From a virus: 64,000 nt of DNA. Numbering within the stretch: the stretch's first letter is position 1; every line of letters starts with the position of its first letter. Below the pieces are notes generated by a model. The model did not search any database. It worked only from the letters and a program-made list of their open reading frames with translations, and was not told the origin of the DNA. The DNA is taken from positions 1-64,000 of IMG/VR virus record IMGVR_UViG_3300049460_000123, one strand, 5' to 3'. This document shows positions 1 through 8,226 of the stretch, in pieces. The translations under genes were made by a program, and so were the position numbers.

Positions 1-331
1 ACGACCGGATGATCGTACGGCGAGCCTGCTCGAGCTCATCGTCAGCCATCACATACGACTGCACGAATTCGGCTCGTGCGAATGGCGTCAGCTCGAGTGC
101 CTGCACTAACTCCTCGCCGCGCGTCCGGAGAACCCGAAACAGCGATACGATCTCGCCGTCCAGATCGTTATAGACGTCCTGATACGATCTGGACTTGCGC
201 AGAAGCACGGACCCCGCGCCACCGAATGCTTCTACATAGATCTGATGACGCGGGAAAAAGCTCATGATCCACTCGGCAAGTTTCCACTTGCCGCCGTGGT
301 ACCTCATCAATGGGCGCGTTGGCGCCTTCAC
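1..331 (-). CDS. Dam-type (D12 class) adenine DNA methyltransferase, C-terminus beyond window
   Basis: Reading leftward from a GTG at 331, the frame stays open to the window edge, so only the N-terminal ~110 residues are visible. They contain RYHGGKWKLAEWI, then YVEAFGGAGSVLL (the FxGxG S-adenosylmethionine motif) and YNDLDGE, the order typical of D12/Dam-family N6-adenine methyltransferases. The GTG overlaps the TGA of the upstream gene (GTGA), and a GGAGG lies 7 nt before it; ATG 307 is a shorter alternative start. It probably methylates adenine in phage DNA, for protection from host restriction or for timing, but the target site cannot be read from this fragment. Confidence 0.9.
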   Translation of the reverse strand, partial: MKAPTRPLMRYHGGKWKLAEWIMSFFPRHQIYVEAFGGAGSVLLRKSRSYQDVYNDLDGEIVSLFRVLRTRGEELVQALELTPFARAEFVQSYVMADDELEQARRTIIRS

Positions 332-543
332 CCAACGACCTCCACCTCGATAGCCTCGATATGCTCGACCGTGATTGCCTTGATGACTGCAGCCAGGTAG
401 ATCAGCTTCGCTTCTTCTGCGTCCGTCGCCTCAATCTCGAGACCCGGGATCTCGTCGCAGATGGAACAGTCGAACAGTTTTTTGCCTTTTGCCGGTGCCG
501 GCGCCTTGCCGATCGGGAAAGCCGGATACATTGATGCGCTCAT
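328..543 (-). CDS. small hypothetical protein with one CxxC pair
   Basis: A 71-residue acidic protein with one CSIC pair near residue 27 and an isoleucine/valine-rich, glutamate-rich second half. A single CxxC is not enough for a zinc site unless the protein dimerises. It is translationally coupled to the Dam-like gene downstream (GTGA overlap) and probably belongs to the same leftward early operon. I do not recognise the family. Confidence 0.7.
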   Translation of the reverse strand: MSASMYPAFPIGKAPAPAKGKKLFDCSICDEIPGLEIEATDAEEAKLIYLAAVIKAITVEHIEAIEVEVVG

Positions 544-659
544 TTTTTGCTATACCTTGTTTCTACTGCGCCCGACTTGCGCCCGGCTTTGTTGGTTGAA
601 CCCCGCGAAGGCCCGCCGGATAAGGCCCGACGGGTTCTAAACATCACATCTTGAATCTG

Positions 660-1067
660 TTACTTGATCAAGCGCATCTTGCGCGCAGGGATTGCGGCCG
701 GCTTTTTCTCCGATGCCGGACGCGGCGCCTTGGTCGGTGCTTTGCCGGGCAGCGGACGCGGCGCCTTTTGCGCTTCACGCAGCGCCTCAGCCTCTTGCGC
801 AGCCTTGGCGGATTGCGCCTGCTCAACCGATGCGCCGATCGCCAGCAGCTCGAGCGGCGATTGACGCTGAACCACCAGCGCGACGCGCGCCTGGTATTGC
901 GACTTCAACTGCTCGAGCGCACCGAACACAGCGGCGTAGCCAATCGCATAGTCTTGCGCCGAGATGTCGATCGTCGCCGAAATGCGCTCGCAGAGCTCCT
1001 CCGCCTGGATGAACGGCTTACCGTTCGCATCCGTCAAAGTCTGAGTCTTTACTTGGTCCGTCATCAC
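660..1067 (-). CDS. hypothetical protein with proline/alanine/lysine tail
   Basis: A 135-residue protein. The first ~75 residues look folded and helical; from about residue 85 the chain is rich in Ala, Pro and Lys and ends in a basic RKMRLIK. The basic low-complexity tail suggests contact with nucleic acid or another phage protein, but no family is recognised. The start sits about 30 bp downstream of an 18-bp operator-like palindrome (1098-1115), so the gene is probably under the same control as other early genes. The 116 bp between its stop and the next gene hold no gene that I can see. Confidence 0.7.
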   Translation of the reverse strand: MMTDQVKTQTLTDANGKPFIQAEELCERISATIDISAQDYAIGYAAVFGALEQLKSQYQARVALVVQRQSPLELLAIGASVEQAQSAKAAQEAEALREAQKAPRPLPGKAPTKAPRPASEKKPAAIPARKMRLIK

Positions 1068-1097
1068 ATCTCCGTTAGGTGTACTACGCGTCTAAAT

Positions 1098-1115
1098 TTG
1101 ATCGAAAATGATCAT
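1098..1115. promoter_or_regulatory. 18-bp operator-like palindrome
   Basis: TTGATCGAAAATGATCAT fits the 7-4-7 dyad pattern TTRMTCA-N4-TGAKYAA found about 17 times in the window. It lies upstream of the leftward gene starting at 1067. Confidence 0.6.
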
Positions 1116-1145
1116 ACAGTATCCGGCAAACCCACGCCAGTTCTA

Positions 1146-1424
1146 TCAAATGACTTTTTCCTGTTCCGCCATTACTTCGCTTGTGAACTCGCTCGAGCGG
1201 TCGTCGTTGACTTTGCAGCGCACGCCCGCGTCCTTGCCGCCCTTCAGCTTGATACCGCAGCAGCAGAAGACCGTTTCATTCTTTCCGGCCCGCTCAGGGA
1301 TGCCGCATTGCGCGCAGCGATAGATGCGGCGATGGTCGAACGTCTCGCGCATCAGCACGCGGCCGAAGCAGCCACGGCAAACGTGGTCTGTTAGCTGATA
1401 GAAAGGCTTGGATTCTTCCGTCAT
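1146..1424 (-). CDS. small zinc-ribbon protein
   Basis: A 92-residue protein counted from ATG 1424. An in-frame TTG at 1436 would add four residues but overlaps the upstream stop. It has two cysteine pairs, CRGC near residue 16 and CAQC near residue 38, followed by a CCC cluster and another cysteine, a pattern typical of a treble-clef or zinc-ribbon fold. Such small proteins often bind nucleic acid or act as adaptors. It follows another cysteine-rich gene by 5 bp, so the two are likely co-expressed. Confidence 0.7.
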   Translation of the reverse strand: MTEESKPFYQLTDHVCRGCFGRVLMRETFDHRRIYRCAQCGIPERAGKNETVFCCCGIKLKGGKDAGVRCKVNDDRSSEFTSEVMAEQEKVI

Positions 1425-1429
1425 GGTTC

Positions 1430-1954
1430 TCACCAAAGCCTCAGTTGTGCCGGCGCACCGCGCATCTCGCCAGAGAAGCCGAATCGGACCGTGTCCTTGC
1501 TGTCGCGCAGCGCGGCGATGATCAGCTCCTCAGTGTCGACCGTCAGAGGCATGTAGAGCGATTTAGGGGCATTGCCGGACATGAATCGGATCTTGCGCGG
1601 CTCGAGCGGCGCCAGCTTGACCGGCTTTGTGCCCTTCGCATTCCGGCCCTTCAGATATTCGTACTGGCGATTCGCGCACGACACGCACAGATGCTTGCCG
1701 ATCAGCCGCGTCGTTCCCGTATGGCAGCGCCCGCAGATCGTCATGCCCTTGAGCGGCGACATACTCGCGGCCGTTTCTCCGGCATGCAGTGCGCCCGTCG
1801 GACACACCTTGCACCGATAGCGCGACTCGTTGCCCTCATGGTTGCCAGAGCGCCACATACCCGCGCACGCATCCATGCTCAACGTCGCCCGGTAACGATC
1901 GCACGTGAAGTGCTTCACACCCGGCAACTCGACGATCTCGAAGTAGACTGTCAT
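1430..1954 (-). CDS. zinc-finger phage protein, unknown role
   Basis: A 174-residue protein with several cysteine pairs: single Cys residues near 18 and 30, then CKVC near 47, CGRC near 74 and CVSC near 90, so at least two zinc-binding units can be formed. The C-terminal 70 residues lack cysteines and may form a separate domain. It is the first gene of the short leftward block and is preceded by both an 18-bp operator (1966-1983) and a GTCGTGAC promoter motif (1989-1996). This suggests tight regulation; a transcription-factor role is possible but not shown by the sequence. Confidence 0.7.
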   Translation of the reverse strand: MTVYFEIVELPGVKHFTCDRYRATLSMDACAGMWRSGNHEGNESRYRCKVCPTGALHAGETAASMSPLKGMTICGRCHTGTTRLIGKHLCVSCANRQYEYLKGRNAKGTKPVKLAPLEPRKIRFMSGNAPKSLYMPLTVDTEELIIAALRDSKDTVRFGFSGEMRGAPAQLRLW

Positions 1955-1965
1955 CGAGCCCTCGC

Positions 1966-1996
1966 TTGCTCATAAAAGAGTAACCATTGTCACGAC
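1966..1996 (-). promoter_or_regulatory. GTCGTGAC motif overlapped by an 18-bp operator
   Basis: On the minus strand GTCGTGAC (1996-1989) is followed by 15 nt and ATG 1973, which opens a short out-of-frame ORF; the CDS start at 1954 lies 19 nt further. The palindrome TTGCTCATAAAAGAGTAA (1966-1983) covers the predicted transcription start, so here the two regulatory systems overlap. This is the one copy whose -10-like box (TGGTTA) does not fit xAxxxT. From here to about 2220 I see no gene or further signal. Confidence 0.55.
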
Positions 1997-2222
1997 TTTT
2001 CATTCCTCAGTCAAGTCCGCAAGGGGGTAAGTTGCAAACAATACCAATTACTCACCACGAGGACATTTGTACCGAGACGGGCACTATGCCAGGAAGAACT
2101 ACCCTCCAATCCAAAGAATAGGCACCTCAGCAAGCGTCAATTCATCGAACTGCCCGCTCAGCCATACTGGATAGGGATCCCGTCTGGGTACTTACATCAT
2201 GTAATTGCGTTGAAAACGAATA

Positions 2223-2614
2223 GTTACCATTTAGTGCCCTAGTTACCATCCAGATACCATGCGTGGTATCCGTTGAAAACCACGCCCATCAACGGTTTCA
2301 GCCCCCTAGATACCAAGATACCTATATCTGAATAAATATATATATATAGAGGGGGGTGGGGGGTATGTGTGTCTTGTAATGTGTATGTAATGTGTGAGGG
2401 GTGTATGTATATATATATATTCCCGGAAAAAATGGTATCTGCGGTATCTTGGTAACTTCCCTTTAAAATCAATGACTTGCAAGATACCGTCAGTTACCAA
2501 TGGTATCGGCTACTCCGCACGGATACCAGTCAGATACCACCAAGATACCACGCTTGGTATCGGCTAGATCGTTGATTACAAAGAGAAAAGCAGACGCAGA
2601 TACCAAGATACCAA
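2223..2614. repeat. GATACC/GGTATC repeat cluster with AT-rich and G-rich core (copy 1)
   Basis: A noncoding stretch with about 14 copies of GATACC or its complement GGTATC, several paired as inverted repeats (for example GATACCATGCGTGGTATC at 2253-2270). GTTACC variants are interspersed. Between the repeat groups is an alternating TA tract (about 2325-2350), two G6 runs (about 2351-2363) and a second TA tract near 2407-2420. Multiple short iterons next to an easily melted AT tract are the hallmark of replication origins and partition sites. A second copy with the same order lies at 54930-55180. Open frames here are low-complexity and not credible genes. Confidence 0.75.
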
Positions 2615-2682
2615 GAATCCCGCGTAGGGACACGCATGCGCGAGAATGTCCTAAATAGTGACAGACCGGGATCGATTGGTAC

Positions 2683-2753
2683 TAACTCAAAAAAGATTAT
2701 GCGCCACGGCGAATAACTGATAGACTCCGTCTCACTTGCTCATTTCTGAGTAA
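2683..2753 (+). promoter_or_regulatory. two 18-bp operator-like palindromes before the first rightward early gene
   Basis: TAACTCAAAAAAGATTAT at 2683-2700 and TTGCTCATTTCTGAGTAA at 2736-2753. The second ends 16 bp before ATG 2770, just ahead of the GGGAG ribosome-binding sequence, a position that would block transcription or initiation if bound. Confidence 0.6.
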
Positions 2754-2769
2754 TTCACGGGAGTCTGAC

Positions 2770-3147
2770 ATGACCGAAAACCAGGTAGTGGCCCGCTTCG
2801 AAGTGGTTGGCGTGAATGACGAGCGCGACACATGCGAGTGCTGCGGCCGCAAAAACCTGAAGCGGGTTGTGTGGATTCGCGACACGGAGACCGACGAGGT
2901 GAAGCACTTCGGCACCGTATGCGCGACGGCGCCCGCGAAAGGGTTTGACCTGGTCGTCGAGATCAAGGCCGCGATCGCCAAATTCGACAGCCTGAACAAG
3001 ATGCGTGTCTACCTGGCCGCAGCTCAATACCGCCGCGAAGGCGGGAAGTACGTACCGAACGGCCCGGGATCCTGGACCGCCGCAGACCGCCCGCATCTCG
3101 ATCGCTGCATCGCCGAATGGGCAAACCGCTCCGACTTCAACTATTGA
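2770..3147 (+). CDS. early protein with CxxC zinc-binding motif
   Basis: A 125-residue protein with CECCGRKNLKR near residue 18 and a second cysteine near residue 51 in HFGTVCA, resembling the small treble-clef proteins common in proteobacterial phages and plasmids. The C-terminal half is helical and basic. ATG 2770 has a GGGAGTC ribosome-binding sequence 6 nt upstream. It is the first gene of the rightward early block and is directly downstream of two operator palindromes. No catalytic function is evident. Confidence 0.75.
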   Translation: MTENQVVARFEVVGVNDERDTCECCGRKNLKRVVWIRDTETDEVKHFGTVCATAPAKGFDLVVEIKAAIAKFDSLNKMRVYLAAAQYRREGGKYVPNGPGSWTAADRPHLDRCIAEWANRSDFNY

Positions 3148-3158
3148 GCGCCCATCCA

Positions 3159-3338
3159 ATGACCGCCCTCCGCCTGCAGCAACAGATCGCCCGCGCCCTG
3201 CTCGCCCGTGGCGTTTCTGGCGAGCTCATCCCCGTGCGCGCCGGCGAACTGCTCCTGGTTGTGGCGGACGTCACCCAGCTAGAGAAGGCGCACGCCGCGA
3301 TCGCCGCTTACCCCGAAGTCACCCTTATCACTGCCTGA
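3159..3338 (+). CDS. small hypothetical protein
   Basis: A 59-residue protein from ATG 3159. The chain shows a beta-alpha-beta pattern (helix near residues 4-15, strands near 20-33) and no cysteines. Its TGA overlaps the ATG of the next gene (TGATG). An upstream in-frame extension would overlap the previous gene and is not needed. No family recognised. Confidence 0.55.
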   Translation: MTALRLQQQIARALLARGVSGELIPVRAGELLLVVADVTQLEKAHAAIAAYPEVTLITA

Positions 3339-3631
3339 TGAACACGAACAGCATCCTCATCCGCGCCGACAAGAAAGCGATCGGCCCGGCACCCGGCCGC
3401 CGCCCGCGCCTCAGCAAGGGTTACAAGCTCCGCGACGAGGCGCCCCGCGCCCCCAGCGTGCACGTGCTACTGACCGATGCGCAGGTGCTCGAGTGCCGCA
3501 CGCGATTCGAACACGAGCGCGGATGGACGATGCAAACCCTCGCGATCGAGTACGGCACCTCGCGCGAATACATGCGCCGGCTGCTCGAGTACCAGACGCG
3601 ATCGAAACTGATCCCGAAACACCCGAAGTAA
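3338..3631 (+). CDS. small helix-turn-helix-like protein
   Basis: A 97-residue basic protein from ATG 3338, which overlaps the stop of the previous gene. Residues ~48-85 (LTDAQVLECRTRF ... MQTLAIEYGTSREYMRRLL) have the spacing of a helix-turn-helix, as in sigma-factor region 4 or resolvase-type DNA-binding domains. It is likely a DNA-binding early regulator; the target is unknown. Confidence 0.65.
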   Translation: MNTNSILIRADKKAIGPAPGRRPRLSKGYKLRDEAPRAPSVHVLLTDAQVLECRTRFEHERGWTMQTLAIEYGTSREYMRRLLEYQTRSKLIPKHPK

Positions 3632-3652
3632 TCCACCACCAGGAGCACCGCA

Positions 3653-3745
3653 ATGTTTTCTACCGCAATTACCATCGGCCTCATCATCGGCACGTGTTTC
3701 GGAGCCGTCATCTCCGCCCTCCTCCGCGCCGGCGCCGGCAAGTGA
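3653..3745 (+). CDS. 30-residue single-span membrane peptide
   Basis: ATG 3653 with an AGGAG ribosome-binding sequence 7 nt upstream opens a 30-codon frame ending at TGA 3745. The product is almost entirely a hydrophobic helix (TAITIGLIIGTCFGAVISALL) with a short basic C-terminus. Short membrane peptides of this kind occur in phage early regions, where some alter the host membrane or exclude other phages. The role here is not known. Confidence 0.5.
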   Translation: MFSTAITIGLIIGTCFGAVISALLRAGAGK

Positions 3746-3775
3746 GCGTGTGCGCGATCGGCACCACCGCTCACT

Positions 3776-3793
3776 AACCTCATTTTCGAGTAG
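3776..3793. promoter_or_regulatory. 18-bp operator-like palindrome (weaker match)
   Basis: AACCTCATTTTCGAGTAG fits the 7-4-7 dyad with several mismatches and lies 54 bp upstream of the secreted-protein gene. A possible -10 box, TAGCAT (3791-3796), overlaps its right end. Confidence 0.45.
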
Positions 3794-3846
3794 CATTTGA
3801 CCCGACCCGCCACCGCGCGGGCGATAACCAATTCTCGAGAACAACC

Positions 3847-4434
3847 ATGAAAAAGACCGCCCTTATCCTCGTCGCCGCACTCATCGCCGCCCTGCCACTG
3901 TCCGCCAGCGCCGGCTACTACTACGACCCGCACCCGACGGAGACGCCCGACGGCGTGCTGTCGCCACAAGCGATGCAGCAAGCCCCCTCGATCAGAGCGA
4001 AGATCATCGCGCAGTACGGCGGAGCGGCAAAGCCCGTCTACACCGCACCGGCGAGCTCCGCCGACATCGCGGCAGCAGAAGCAGCGCAACGCGCGCACCA
4101 GGACGAGGAAGCGGCCGCGCCGCTCCGCACGCAATCCCTGCAGGATGCAATGGCCGAACGCGCGGCCGCCGCCGAGCACCGCCTCGACGGCTCGAAGCAG
4201 CAGATCCGCTATTGCGTCGCCCGGATCAACCAGGCCCGCGATGCGCTCAAGCGTGAGGACGAGATCGAGCGCGAGTCAGGCGTGCAGAATCTCAGGCTTC
4301 GCTATGACGCCGGCTCGCAAATTGCCTACTGCAATGGACAGATCGACGTCGCATTCCGCGAGTACCGCCAGCTCGGAGGCACCGCCCCGACCCGCGCCGC
4401 GCTCATAAAGCAACTGATTGCCGAGGCACAATGA
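3847..4434 (+). CDS. secreted or periplasmic protein with signal peptide
   Basis: A 195-residue protein starting MKKTALILVAALIAALPLSASA, a classic Sec signal peptide with a probable cleavage after ASA (residue 22). The mature part begins with GYYYDP and is alanine-rich and helical, with two cysteines near residues 121 and 157 that could form a disulfide in the periplasm. An exported protein in an early operon is unusual and suggests an envelope role such as superinfection exclusion or lysogenic conversion, but no family is recognised. It overlaps the next gene by ATGA. Confidence 0.75.
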   Translation: MKKTALILVAALIAALPLSASAGYYYDPHPTETPDGVLSPQAMQQAPSIRAKIIAQYGGAAKPVYTAPASSADIAAAEAAQRAHQDEEAAAPLRTQSLQDAMAERAAAAEHRLDGSKQQIRYCVARINQARDALKREDEIERESGVQNLRLRYDAGSQIAYCNGQIDVAFREYRQLGGTAPTRAALIKQLIAEAQ

Positions 4435-4646
4435 ACAACTGCGTAACCTGCGAACACGCGATCTGGCAGAAGACGCCGAGCGGCCGCATCAACTGGAAGA
4501 AAGCCGGCAAGTGCCGCGCCCCGATACCGGATCTGGCCGCCGTGCTACCCGCTTGCGTTCCGCCGCCGCCGGCAAGCAAGAATAGTATCTGGTCCGACAC
4601 CTGCACCAACTGCCCGACCTGGATCGAGAAGGAGACTACGCAATGA
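4431..4646 (+). CDS. small cysteine-rich protein
   Basis: A 71-residue protein with CVTC at residues 4-7, single cysteines near 28 and 42, and a CTNC near residue 58, giving six cysteines that could bind one or two zinc ions. It is tightly packed between its neighbours (ATGA overlaps on both sides), so it is co-translated with them. Function unknown. Confidence 0.65.
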   Translation: MNNCVTCEHAIWQKTPSGRINWKKAGKCRAPIPDLAAVLPACVPPPPASKNSIWSDTCTNCPTWIEKETTQ

Positions 4647-5077
4647 CGCCACAGCAACGCGCGCAACTGCAGAACGAGGCGATCGACCGCGCCAACGCCT
4701 ATCTGTCGGCTGTCGGACTGCCTTCCTACACCGAGGCAATCACCACGCTATCCGATCTGCTCACATGGAGCGGCAACGCCCCCGACGTGCCGCCCGCGAC
4801 GATCGCAGCAGCTCACGAACTGATCGACCGCGCGAGTGGCTCGAGCCCTCCTCCGCTTTGGATGCAACGATTAGACCGCGTGTATCGCCCGGATCGCGAC
4901 CCGAAAGCCGTAGCGCTTGCGATCTCACCGATCTGCAAAATGGAAGACGTCACACCGGGCACGCACAGCCGCATCAAAGTGCCCGCCGACAAACTAGAAG
5001 CCGTGCGCAAAGCCGTCGAGCTCGTGCGCAGTCCCATTCACTACATCGAATACCTGCCCCTGGAGACCGACAAGTGA
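4643..5077 (+). CDS. hypothetical early protein
   Basis: A 144-residue protein, probably all-helical in the first 65 residues, with a PPPLWMQRLDRVYRP linker and a C-terminal segment that could be an alpha/beta fold. No catalytic motif is visible. It is translationally coupled to both neighbours by ATGA and GTGA overlaps. Confidence 0.6.
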   Translation: MTPQQRAQLQNEAIDRANAYLSAVGLPSYTEAITTLSDLLTWSGNAPDVPPATIAAAHELIDRASGSSPPPLWMQRLDRVYRPDRDPKAVALAISPICKMEDVTPGTHSRIKVPADKLEAVRKAVELVRSPIHYIEYLPLETDK

Positions 5078-5502
5078 CCCCGCACGTACAACGCGCGTGG
5101 GCTCGCCTCACCGCCGACATGAAAGACGGCGCGCACCAGTACGACCACTGGCAAGACGTGCCCAGGCGCGTGCAAGTCGCATACCTCGAGCTCATCGCGA
5201 AAGATGACGGCCAACTCACCGAACTCGCCGCGCGGGCCGCCGGCATCGACCTCATGCCAGATGGAGACGGCGCCGACGGATCCCGCTGGGTCGCGCAGCA
5301 CGTGCGCCTGCCCGACGGCCAATGCGTATGGAACCCGCTTCACAATGATGCGCACGCTTTCCGCCTGGCGGTGCAGCTTTCCCTACTCGATGGACTCGAG
5401 CGCCATGCCAGCGCGCTCGCCGCAGAATTCGACTACGACATGGACCCATACGCCGCGACCCGCCGCGCGATCGTCCGCGTGGCCGCAGCACTCGCCAGCT
5501 AA
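5074..5502 (+). CDS. hypothetical early protein, last gene before a terminator
   Basis: A 142-residue acidic protein from GTG 5074, which overlaps the previous stop (GTGA). It is largely helical, with a C-terminal segment rich in Ala and Leu. The upstream in-frame extension would lie inside the previous gene and is not needed. The gene ends 19 bp before a strong terminator. Confidence 0.6.
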   Translation: MTPHVQRAWARLTADMKDGAHQYDHWQDVPRRVQVAYLELIAKDDGQLTELAARAAGIDLMPDGDGADGSRWVAQHVRLPDGQCVWNPLHNDAHAFRLAVQLSLLDGLERHASALAAEFDYDMDPYAATRRAIVRVAAALAS

Positions 5503-5521
5503 CCCCGCCCCGCCCCATCCA

Positions 5522-5546
5522 ACCCGGCCGCGTGCCGGGTTTTTTT
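5522..5546 (+). terminator. rho-independent terminator
   Basis: ACCCGGC stem (5522-5528), CGCGT loop, GCCGGGT (5534-5540), then a run of seven T. It closes the first rightward early operon. Confidence 0.85.
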
Positions 5547-5558
5547 ACGCCCCGCGAC

Positions 5559-5624
5559 TTGCTCAAAAAAGATTAAAAAACCTTGCCACTTTGTACGCCT
5601 ACGCGCATAATCGTTTTTGAGTAA
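5559..5624 (+). promoter_or_regulatory. sigma70-like promoter flanked by two 18-bp operators
   Basis: TTGCCA (5583-5588), 17 nt, CATAAT (5606-5611) is a good sigma70-type promoter. One operator palindrome lies upstream (TTGCTCAAAAAAGATTAA, 5559-5576) and a second covers the -10 box and start point (ATAATCGTTTTTGAGTAA, 5607-5624). This is the clearest case in the window for repressor control of an early promoter, here that of the DEAD/DEAH helicase operon. Confidence 0.7.
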
Positions 5625-5643
5625 CAACCCCGAGGCGTCCACC

Positions 5644-5781
5644 ATGTTGTTCCGCACGATCGAATACTTCGAAGCACGCGCATTCAGCCTGCGTCCCTTC
5701 TACCGATTCGACGTGCGTAGCCGCACGGGCCGCCTCATCGAATCGCATTGCGTCCGCCTCGACGACGTCGTCTGGTGCTAA
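5644..5781 (+). CDS. 45-residue hypothetical protein
   Basis: A small basic/aromatic protein (MLFRTIEYFEAR start) directly downstream of the 5583 promoter. The TAA is followed at once by AGGAG, the ribosome-binding sequence of the next small gene, supporting a real coding unit. No family recognised. Confidence 0.5.
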   Translation: MLFRTIEYFEARAFSLRPFYRFDVRSRTGRLIESHCVRLDDVVWC

Positions 5782-5791
5782 GGAGACCTGC

Positions 5792-5923
5792 ATGTACACC
5801 GTGAAATACCGCGAAGGTAAGCGTTTCATCATCGAGCACTACGACTTCGCCGCATGGCGCGACCACCGCGCCGCGCGCCTCATCATGCGTGGCATCGCCG
5901 TAACCCTTTCCAAAATCAAGTAA
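5792..5923 (+). CDS. 43-residue hypothetical basic protein
   Basis: ATG 5792 follows AGGAG by 7 nt. The peptide is basic and aromatic (MYTVKYREGKRF start) and ends with TAA immediately before the helicase ATG (TAATG), implying translational coupling. Function unknown. Confidence 0.5.
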   Translation: MYTVKYREGKRFIIEHYDFAAWRDHRAARLIMRGIAVTLSKIK

Positions 5924-8226
5924 TGAGCAAAGATATTCCAGGCAGCACAGTACCGAGACTCGTCGCGCGCCCGCACCAGGCCGAAGCAGTCGCCGCCGTC
6001 AAAGCCGAATTTGAGATTGCCGACCGCGCCACGCTCGTGATGTCGGTCGCATCCGGAAAGACTGCGACTGGCGTATGGACTGCAGAGGCAGTGATCGGCA
6101 CGCAGAAGCGTGCGGTCATTGTTTGCCTGTTCCCGTCGCTCACCCTGATCCGACAGACTATCCCGGTATGGATCCAGCAACAGAGCTGGGGAAAGCGTTT
6201 CCGGTTCATGGCCGTCTGCTCTGACACGTCAGTCATCGACGACGATATGAGCGCCGCCGACATGCCCTACCCGACCACGACGAGCATCGACGACATCGCG
6301 CGATTCATCGACAGCGGAGGGATCCGCGTTGTCTTCGCCACTTACCATTCGTCGGAAGCCGTCGCGGCCGCGCTGCGTGAAACTGGTATCACGTGCGCGC
6401 TGGCACTGTTCGACGAAGCACACAAAACTGCAGGATCGCCCGGCCGCACCTTTTCTGCCGCACTCGACGACGATGAATTCCCGTGCAGCAAGCGCCTTTT
6501 CATGACCGCGACGCCGCGCGTGACCAACCGCAAGAAGCGCGACAAGAACGGCGACGCACAGATCATCTCTATGGACGACGAGTCGATCTACGGTCGCGTC
6601 GCCTATCGCTTTTCGTTCCGCCAGGCCAAAGATAGCGGGATCATCTGCGGATACAAGGTGATCGTCTCGACCGTGACGACTGCCGAGCTCGGCGCAGCCC
6701 CCGGCGACGTGACAGTCAACGTCTCCGGCGAACAGCTCACGCTCGAGGACGCCGCCAGCCGCGTCGCACTGGCGCGCGCTATCGAGATGGTCGACGCTCG
6801 CAAAGCGATCACGTTTCACTCGACCGTCGCCGACGCGGCCCGTTTCGTTGGCAAGAACGGTATCGGCGCAATGCTCCCCGCATTCGAGACCTACCACGTC
6901 AACGGCAAGCAGACGACACAAGAGCGAGACGCCGCTATCGACAGCTTCGCAGCGTCCGAGCGTGGACTCGTCAGCAACGCCCGATGCCTCACCGAAGGCG
7001 TCGACATCCCGGCCGTCGACCTGGTCGGATTTATCAGCCGCAAGAAGTCGAAGGTAGACATCATCCAGGCGATCGGCCGGGCGATGCGCAAGCCGTACGG
7101 ATCCGATAAGGAAGTCGGTTATGTGCTCCTGCCGATCCTGCTCGACAGCGAGAAGGACGTCAAAGACGCAATGGCCGATGCAGACCTGTCCGTTATGTTC
7201 GACGTGCTCGCAGCACTGAAGGACGAGGACGAGGTTCTGTCCGAGGCGATCAAGAGCAGCGCCACCAAGAAGTCATCCAGCAAGCCTGCCGACCTTGGCG
7301 AATTCGTCGAGGTGCTCGGAGCATCAGTCGATATGGAGGCCGTGCACCGCGCCGTCGAGGTATCGATCGTGGATGAATTGGCGGAGTCGTTTGACTTCAA
7401 TATCGGAGTGTTGCGAAGTTTTGCGGAAAGAGAGGGACATGCGCGAGTTCCCACATTTCATGAGGAAAACGGAATTAATCTTGGAAGATGGATCAGCAAT
7501 CAACGAACTGCAAGAGACTGTCTTTCTACGGCTCGAATAAAATCACTTGAGGCCATTCCAGGCTGGTCTTGGAATGCATTTGATGGAAAATGGGAAGATG
7601 GATTCTATGCCCTTAAGTCATTTGCAGATCGAGAGGGACACGCAGTAGTGCCACAAAAACATATTGAGAATGGCATACAACTTGGAGTATGGGTCAGCAC
7701 TCAACGCGAAACAAATGAGAGCCTTCCTTTGTCACGTCGGCAAGCACTCGATACACTTCCGAAATGGACGTGGAATGCACTCGAAAGCAAATGGATGGAC
7801 GGATTCAATAATTTGAAGTTGTTTGTCGAGCGCGAAGGACACGCACGGGTGCCCGCAAAACATGTCGAGGGAAATATCAAGCTGGGGAGCTGGGTATCAC
7901 AAAACCGACAACGCCGCGCCAAATTAGGTCAAGATAAAAAATCGGCTCTGGAACAGCTTCCGGGGTGGACGTGGAGCCCTATAGATGATTTGTTTAACGT
8001 CGGATTAGATCACCTAAAGCGGTTTGTCAGTAGGAATGGTCACGCTAGAGTCCCGGAGCTGCATATTGAAGATAAATACAAGCTAGGAACTTGGGTATCA
8101 AACAGACGACATAACGTAGAAAAATTAACCCCAAAAAATCGCGCCGATCTGGAAGCGCTCCCGGGATGGGCTTGGACCATTGGCCGAGGCAATAACAATC
8201 CTACCCGTAAAAAGAAAACATCATGA
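5924..8226 (+). CDS. DEAD/DEAH-box helicase with four C-terminal helicase-associated repeats
   Basis: A 767-residue superfamily-2 helicase. Visible motifs are SVASGKT (Walker A, ~res 41), FDEAHKT (DEAH, ~res 166), MTATPR and, for motif VI, AIGRAMRKP (~res 385). From about residue 485 to the end are four repeats of ~68 residues, each with FxxREGHxxVPxxH ... LGxWVSxxR ... LPGWxW, matching the helicase-associated domain (Pfam HA). The repeat part (from about 7370) is clearly less GC-rich and uses different codons from the helicase core, as if acquired separately. Start ATG 5924 is fixed by coupling to the preceding stop. The protein likely translocates on or remodels DNA or RNA in the early stage; the specific role is unknown. 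Confidence 0.88.

Noticed and set aside
2239-2500. Two overlapping minus-strand frames in the first iteron region
   Set aside because: They consist of Ile-Tyr repeats from the alternating TA tract and of GATACC translations; no ribosome-binding sequence fits.
2223-2614. CRISPR-like array
   Set aside because: Repeats are only 6 bp, occur in both orientations and have irregular spacing; no cas genes are present.
3005-3337. An upstream extension of the HTH-like gene at 3338
   Set aside because: The extension lies in another frame over two real genes and is Arg/Pro-rich; ATG 3338 at the TGATG overlap is the natural start.
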